Shown here in pieces: positions 5,774 through 9,755 of a stretch of 9,755 nt of DNA. This DNA is from Bacillota bacterium (GTDB lineage Bacteria; Bacillota; Clostridia; Acetivibrionales; JAEZXR01), in the NCBI GenBank assembly GCA_023419605.1, contig JAEZXR010000049.1, positions 1 to 9,755 on the forward strand, in the 5' to 3' direction. The notes under the pieces are model-generated. The model was not told the DNA's origin and did no database searches. It worked only from the letters and a program-made list of their open reading frames with translations. The position numbers and the translations under genes are program-made. The stretch's first letter is position 1. Every line of letters starts with the position of its first letter.

Positions 5774-7942
5774 ATGATGCAGGAGAAGCGGCAGAGATTA
5801 GAAAATATAATAAAAGCGATGACGTTGAAGGAAAAGGTTGCACAAATGCTTCAACTTTCTCCCTCTTTTTTTGATTCCAAGAGTGAAGGGGTGATTACCG
5901 GCCCCATGCTGGACATGGGGCTTGAAGAAGATATCGACAGCAATGCGGGCTCGGTGCTGGGGTGGGCAGGGGCACAGAGAGCCATAGACATCCAGACCTG
6001 GTATCTTTCCAAAAACCGTCATGGCATTCCGCTGGTGTTCATGGCTGACGTGATCCATGGTTTTCGCACCATTTTCCCCATTCCCCTGGCCATGAGCTGC
6101 TCATGGGATCTGGAGCTGGTAGAGGCTTCAGCCCGGGCCGCAGCGAGGGAAGCTTCAGCAGCCGGGGTGCATGTGACGTTTTCTCCCATGGCAGATCTTG
6201 TGAGAGATCCCCGGTGGGGACGGGTGATGGAAGCTACGGGAGAAGATCCCTACCTCAACAGCCTGTTTGCACGGGCCTTTGTGAGAGGCTATCAGAATAA
6301 CGATATCGGAGAACCGGACAATCTCGCCGCCTGTGTGAAGCATTTTGCGGGCTACGGTGCTTCGGAAGCCGGGCGGGATTATAATACGGTAGATATTTCG
6401 GAGCGGATGCTCCGGGAGTATTACCTCCCTGCGTATAAAGCTGCGGTGGAAGAAGGGGCGGCTCTTGTCATGACTTCCTTTAATACGGTTAACAGTATTC
6501 CTGCTACGGCGAATGTCTGGCTGCTCAGGGAAGTGCTGCGGAAGGAATGGGGGTTCGACGGTGTAGTGATTTCAGACTGGGGCGCGGTAAACGAAGTGAT
6601 CAATCACGGTGTTGCGGCGGATGGCCGGGAGGCTGCGGAAAAATCCCTCCGGGCCGGAGTAGATATCGAGATGATGACCTCCGAGTATGTAACCCATCTG
6701 GAAAAACTGGTAGCAGAGGGCAAAGTGGAAGAAGTCCTCATTGATGAAGCTGTAATGCGAATACTGGAATTGAAGGAGCGGCTGGGACTGTTTGAAAATC
6801 CTTACAGGGGAGCAGATCCGGAAAAGGAAGAAAAAATACTGTTATGTGACGAGCACCGTAAACTGGCCCGGACTCTGGCCGCCCGTTCCATGGTGCTGCT
6901 GAAAAACGACGGAGTATTGCCATTGGCACCGGAGATAGGAAAGATTGCGATTATCGGACCCTATGCCGATGCGAACCATATCCTGGGTGGTTGGTGTGGT
7001 GATGGCTATGATGAAGAAGCGGTGACATTGCGGCAGGGGATGGTTGCCAGACTGGGAGAAGATCGGGTGATTATAGCCCAGGGATGCGGAATTACCGATG
7101 GAACCGATGAGGACATCCGAATGGCGGTGGAGGCAGCGGAAAAGGCAGAAGCCATTGTTTTAGCCCTGGGAGAACATCCTGGTATGAGTGCTGAGGCATG
7201 CAGCCGCGCATTCATCACCTTGCCCGGACGACAGCAGGAGTTAGCGGAGGCGGTGCTCCGGCTGGGCGAGCCTACGGTGACGGTCCTGTTCAACGGCAGG
7301 CCGCTGGAGCTCCGGGACCTGGCGGAAAAGACACCGGCGCTTCTGGAAGTGTGGTTCCCGGGTACGGAGGGCGGGAATGCAATTGCAGACGTACTTTTTG
7401 GAGATTATAATCCTGCAGGCCGCCTGACCATGAGCTTTCCGTATACGGTTGGACAGATTCCCGTCTACTATAATTGCTTCAATACGGGACGACCGGAGCC
7501 GCGGGGAAATGACACCCATTTTTATTCCCGATACCTGGATATTCCCAATGCGCCACTGTATCCCTTCGGGTATGGCCTGTCCTATACTACTTTTGCCTAT
7601 TCGGATTTTGTTTTGAATAGGGATGAAATGAGGCCGGGAGAGGAAATTACGGCATCAGTCACCGTGACCAATACCGGCAGCCGGGAAGGGGAGGCGGTGG
7701 TACAGCTTTATATCCGGGATATCAGTGGAAGTGTGATAAGGCCGGTCAGAGAGCTCAAAGCTTACGAAAAGCTGTCTCTGCAGCCGGGAGAGGCCCGGAG
7801 GGTTTCCTTCGCCATTACCGAACCGATGCTGCGCTTTCATCTGTGGGATCAGTCGGTGCAATCGGAGGCTGGCCGTTTTACGGCCTATGTGGGTCCTAAC
7901 TCCACAGAAGGAATGAGAATTGATTTCATGCTCATCAAGTAA
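5774..7942 (+). CDS. bglX: GH3 beta-glycosidase, BglX type, cytoplasmic
   Basis: This 722-residue glycoside hydrolase family 3 enzyme should release terminal beta-linked sugars, probably glucose or xylose, from imported oligosaccharides. It has the three-domain BglX layout: a TIM-barrel (about 15-340) with KHFAGYG and the nucleophile Asp268 in VVISDWGAV, an alpha/beta sandwich (about 375-605) with the likely acid/base Glu474 in GMSAEACSR, and a fibronectin-III-like domain (about 620-705). WFPGTEGGNAIADVLFGDYNPAGRL and PLYPFGYGLSYTTF are family signatures. The start at 5774 is chosen because GGAGG at 5761-5765 sits eight bases before it. An ATG at 5759 would overlap that site. No signal peptide is visible, unlike periplasmic BglX of E. 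coli, so it acts inside the cell on transported substrate. Beta-xylosidase or other GH3 activities cannot be excluded. Confidence 0.95.
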   Translation: MMQEKRQRLENIIKAMTLKEKVAQMLQLSPSFFDSKSEGVITGPMLDMGLEEDIDSNAGSVLGWAGAQRAIDIQTWYLSKNRHGIPLVFMADVIHGFRTIFPIPLAMSCSWDLELVEASARAAAREASAAGVHVTFSPMADLVRDPRWGRVMEATGEDPYLNSLFARAFVRGYQNNDIGEPDNLAACVKHFAGYGASEAGRDYNTVDISERMLREYYLPAYKAAVEEGAALVMTSFNTVNSIPATANVWLLREVLRKEWGFDGVVISDWGAVNEVINHGVAADGREAAEKSLRAGVDIEMMTSEYVTHLEKLVAEGKVEEVLIDEAVMRILELKERLGLFENPYRGADPEKEEKILLCDEHRKLARTLAARSMVLLKNDGVLPLAPEIGKIAIIGPYADANHILGGWCGDGYDEEAVTLRQGMVARLGEDRVIIAQGCGITDGTDEDIRMAVEAAEKAEAIVLALGEHPGMSAEACSRAFITLPGRQQELAEAVLRLGEPTVTVLFNGRPLELRDLAEKTPALLEVWFPGTEGGNAIADVLFGDYNPAGRLTMSFPYTVGQIPVYYNCFNTGRPEPRGNDTHFYSRYLDIPNAPLYPFGYGLSYTTFAYSDFVLNRDEMRPGEEITASVTVTNTGSREGEAVVQLYIRDISGSVIRPVRELKAYEKLSLQPGEARRVSFAITEPMLRFHLWDQSVQSEAGRFTAYVGPNSTEGMRIDFMLIK

Positions 7943-7954
7943 AGACTTTTAAGG

Positions 7955-7993
7955 ACAGAAAAAAACCGGAGTTCTCTTCCGGTTTTTTCCTGT
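7955..7993. terminator. Bidirectional terminator after the GH3 gene
   Basis: AAAAAACCGGA at 7960-7970 pairs with TCCGGTTTTTT at 7978-7988 around a 7-base loop. The flanks ACAG (7955-7958) and CTGT (7990-7993) extend the stem past one mismatch. An A-tract on one side and a T-tract on the other give a U-run in both directions. It should end both the + strand sugar operon and the convergent minus-strand gene at 8089-8787. Confidence 0.88.
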
Positions 7994-8088
7994 AGAATTT
8001 CTTTTAAAAAATGCTGGACTTCTCAAATCCCGCATCAACATCTTTAAAGTTGATAGATGGAATATTTGTCCGAATTATACCGAGCATG

Positions 8089-8787
8089 CTAATCGACCTG
8101 GTTTTGGTATTGCCAGGATACCCCATCTTCAGTTACTGTCAGTGTATATGTAAACTTTTCCGCACCCACACCTTTTCCGGCCCCCCATGTATAAATATTG
8201 CCACTGCTTACATTGCCTTGATTTACGTGTCTTAGTTCTTTGTGTTCCCAGTTATGTCCATTCCTTGAATATCTCTCTACGGTCCCTGTTATGGAATCAA
8301 GTAGGTCTGTTCCTAGATTCCAAACAACTATTTCAAAGCCTTGGCCCGTTACCCAATATATTAAATACCATACATTTACAATGGAACTTACTGTTTGAGA
8401 GCCTACTGTTTTAGTATTTCTTTTTACTAGTACGTTTATATCAGGCTCTTGGTTAGGATCTTCCGGTTTCTCCAAGTTGTATTTTTTAGTAATTCTATCA
8501 ATTTCGCTCTGGCTCATAATGTCAGTCAGCTTACCTGAGCTTGAAGTGGCCTTAGCTGATCTATCCTTAACGTAATCAATAAAGTCATGGACTACTTTGC
8601 TTAATTCTTTGCTATTAACATATTCTTGAACGTCCTTGTGCTTTTCTATATCATTAATGGTAAAGTTTTCCAAATATACTTTATTAGCAGCCGTATTTGT
8701 ATCTTTAGACGTAAAAGAGGTTACTTGCAGCGAAAATAACAAGCATAAAATCATTATAAAAGCAATTAATCTTTTAGTTTTATACAT
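8089..8787 (-). CDS. Secreted protein of unknown function
   Basis: This 232-residue protein is not recognised. Residues 1-25 form a Sec-type signal peptide (basic MYKTKR, then IAFIMILCLLFSL). The single Cys15 lies inside the hydrophobic core and is not a lipobox. Residues 30-120 are charged and helical (KHKDVQEYVNSKELSKVVHDFIDYVKD). Residues 130-232 are rich in beta-prone and aromatic residues, with LLDSITGTVERYSRNG, then GAEKFTYTLTV, reminiscent of small Ig-like sandwiches in secreted clostridial proteins. The start has GGAG five bases upstream on the minus strand. It is AT-rich compared with the sugar operon, faces it convergently, and shares its terminator. No catalytic motif is evident. 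An exported adhesion, antimicrobial or immunity role would be guesswork. Confidence 0.8.
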   Translation of the reverse strand: MYKTKRLIAFIMILCLLFSLQVTSFTSKDTNTAANKVYLENFTINDIEKHKDVQEYVNSKELSKVVHDFIDYVKDRSAKATSSSGKLTDIMSQSEIDRITKKYNLEKPEDPNQEPDINVLVKRNTKTVGSQTVSSIVNVWYLIYWVTGQGFEIVVWNLGTDLLDSITGTVERYSRNGHNWEHKELRHVNQGNVSSGNIYTWGAGKGVGAEKFTYTLTVTEDGVSWQYQNQVD

Positions 8788-9222
8788 AAATCTCCATCCC
8801 TAAAAATAGTTTAGCGTTAGTTAAATGCTATATTTTAGAAACCTTATAGGGGTTAAAAATATGTGAGAATGATAGTAGCCAAGTCTCAGTAAACAGCCTC
8901 CTTAAGCGTATTAACAGTGTATTCAAGTATATTCCATTGATTACAAATATTATAGGGAAAATATATTTTCCTGTCAATGCCCATGGATATTTCTTCTAGT
9001 AATGAAGAATAACGAAATGGTTATATATTTGTAATTTCATTCTATGTTTTTCAGTAGGTAATAAAGGAATTTGGATTAAAGCAAATTTGTCAGCCCAATA
9101 GATTGCAGCTAGTACAGGATTAAACAGGAACAAAATAAGTAAATTTATAAGGGGGCCTGGACACCGGAATTATCCTCACGTTTTCTTATTTTCCAAAGTT
9201 ATGAAAATTTTTGCAGTTTATC
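8788..9222. other. AT-rich spacer without genes
   Basis: I find no ORF with a ribosome site, no RNA gene and no clear repeat in these 435 bases. It must contain the promoter of the minus-strand secreted protein, but no good -35/-10 pair was found. A TATAAG on the minus strand (complement near 8844-8849) lacks a well-placed -35 box. Confidence 0.5.
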
Positions 9223-9265
9223 TTGACTTAGGGTCACCTTTAATATAGACTTAAGGTGACCCTAA
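9223..9265. promoter_or_regulatory. Inverted repeat operator or leader hairpin before the RHH gene
   Basis: TTAGGGTCACCTT at 9228-9240 is perfectly inverted as AAGGTGACCCTAA at 9253-9265 with a 12-base spacer. The repeat ends two bases before the ribosome site at 9267. A possible weak promoter overlaps it: TTGACT at 9223-9228 and TATAGA at 9244-9249 with short 15-bp spacing. As DNA, it fits an operator for the ribbon-helix-helix protein encoded just downstream. As RNA, it could form a hairpin abutting the ribosome site. Autoregulation is inferred, not shown. Confidence 0.6.
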
Positions 9266-9280
9266 TAAGGAGGTGGAATT

Positions 9281-9457
9281 TTGGGTGATAAGAAAATGGG
9301 CCGTCCTACGGATAATCCAAAACCTTATAGAATGGCAGTCAAATATGACGAAGAGTGTAAGCAAATTTTAGAGGCGTATTGTGAGCAAGAAAACGTCAAT
9401 AAAATGGAAGCGGCCAGACGAGGTATTAAGAAACTAAAGGACGATCTCAAAAAATGA
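9281..9457 (+). CDS. Small ribbon-helix-helix (CopG/Arc-like) protein
   Basis: This 58-residue basic protein starts at TTG 9281, supported by AAGGAGGTGG at 9267-9276. The in-frame ATG at 9296 is too far from that site. After MGRPTDNPKPYRMAVKY, which has the short beta-strand expected to contact DNA, come two helices: EECKQILEAYCEQEN, then KMEAARRGIKKLKDDLKK. The GRP-x-DNPK lead and the MEAARRGI second helix are typical of RHH proteins in Clostridia. It probably dimerises and binds DNA as a repressor, with the adjacent 13-bp inverted repeat as the obvious candidate site. It precedes the DUF6809-like gene on the same strand. A plasmid copy-control or antitoxin role is possible, but no toxin or rep gene is next to it. 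Confidence 0.75.
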   Translation: MGDKKMGRPTDNPKPYRMAVKYDEECKQILEAYCEQENVNKMEAARRGIKKLKDDLKK

Positions 9458-9460
9458 AAA

Positions 9461-9496
9461 GAAGTGGCGCTGACTTTGCGAGATCCACGCCACTTC
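9461..9496. terminator. Stem-loop after the RHH gene, no T-tract
   Basis: GAAGTGGCG at 9461-9469 pairs perfectly with CGCCACTTC at 9488-9496 around an 18-base loop. It begins three bases after the RHH stop. There is no T-run after it, so it is a weak or factor-dependent terminator, an mRNA-stabilising hairpin, or a processing site between the RHH and DUF6809-like genes. Confidence 0.45.
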
Positions 9497-9571
9497 CTAC
9501 TCTGCAACTACCGAAAGGCAGACTGCATAAATATTTTACCATGTGCAGGACTTCCTTTCAAGGAGTTGCAA

Positions 9572-9755
9572 ATGAATATTGAAAGGAAGAAGATTATGAA
9601 AACCATTTTGGAAGAGCTTTTTAACGGCAACATATACCCGGATGAATTAATTATTCCACAGGACCCTGAATACCCTCTAGTAAACCAAAAAATATCCGAT
9701 ACCTTAGGCCTATGGAGAAAGAAGCTTTCAGAAGAGGACTATGAACAGCTGGAAG
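9572..9755 (+). CDS. DUF6809-like small protein, 5' part (runs off window end)
   Basis: This is the 5' part of the gene whose 3' part is at 2-256. It opens at ATG 9572 with AAGGAG six bases upstream, giving MNIERKKIMKTILEELFNGNIYPDE. The second in-frame ATG at 9596 matches the usual family start (MK-x-ILEEL) and has a weaker GGAAG site, so both are possible. The frame is open to the window end, inside the 122-bp repeat, and continues in the same frame from position 2. The product has no recognisable catalytic motif. Confidence 0.75.
   Translation, partial: MNIERKKIMKTILEELFNGNIYPDELIIPQDPEYPLVNQKISDTLGLWRKKLSEEDYEQLE
9634..9755. repeat. Right copy of 122-bp terminal direct repeat
   Basis: This copy is identical to positions 1-122 over its whole length and stops exactly at the window end. 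See the left copy for the interpretation as a closed or tandem unit. Confidence 0.97.

Noticed and set aside
8034..8054. ATCAAC/GTTGAT hairpin as terminator of the minus-strand gene
   Set aside because: The 6-bp AT-rich stem with no T-tract is weak. The bidirectional terminator at 7955-7993 is a better candidate.
9325..9507. 60-codon minus-strand open frame over the RHH gene
   Set aside because: The + strand frame has a strong ribosome site and RHH pattern. The minus frame has neither.
1..9755. CRISPR array, tRNA, rRNA or intact insertion sequence
   Set aside because: No spaced short repeats, cloverleaf-like sequences, rRNA segments or transposase frames were seen on either strand.

Overview
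The window looks like a stretch of Clostridia-type (Gram-positive, Bacillota) DNA. The evidence is strong AGGAGG-type ribosome sites, frequent GTG/TTG starts, a lipoprotein-type sugar-binding protein, an LplB/YtcP-type permease pair with no ATPase of its own, and two small proteins (a ribbon-helix-helix protein and a DUF6809-like protein) of kinds I associate with Clostridia. The species cannot be named from the sequence alone.

The core (about 727-7993) is a self-contained carbohydrate-uptake and hydrolysis locus. In order on the + strand it holds a LacI-family regulator with its own promoter, a regulatory region rich in TTAAGTTAA motifs, a strong promoter, two ABC permeases, a lipoprotein solute-binding protein, an internal terminator-like hairpin, a GH3 beta-glycosidase of BglX type without a signal peptide, and a bidirectional terminator. 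The likely scheme is that the lipoprotein captures an oligosaccharide outside, the permeases import it using an ATPase encoded elsewhere, and the cytoplasmic GH3 enzyme trims it. The LacI protein would repress until an inducer binds. Putative operators lie beside both promoters.

The flanks (8000-9755 and 1-640) are visibly more AT-rich and look like accessory DNA. They hold a minus-strand secreted protein of unknown function, a long region without genes, a ribbon-helix-helix gene behind a perfect 13-bp inverted repeat, a DUF6809-like gene, a tiny ORF, a possible remnant of a recombinase start, and a strong terminator.

The first 122 bases are identical to the last 122 bases, and joining the two ends restores one intact DUF6809-like reading frame. 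The window therefore behaves as a circle, or a tandem repeat unit, of 9633 bp. No replication, partition, mobilisation or intact recombinase gene is visible, so whether it is a real extrachromosomal circle, a tandem chromosomal amplification or an assembly loop is the main open question.
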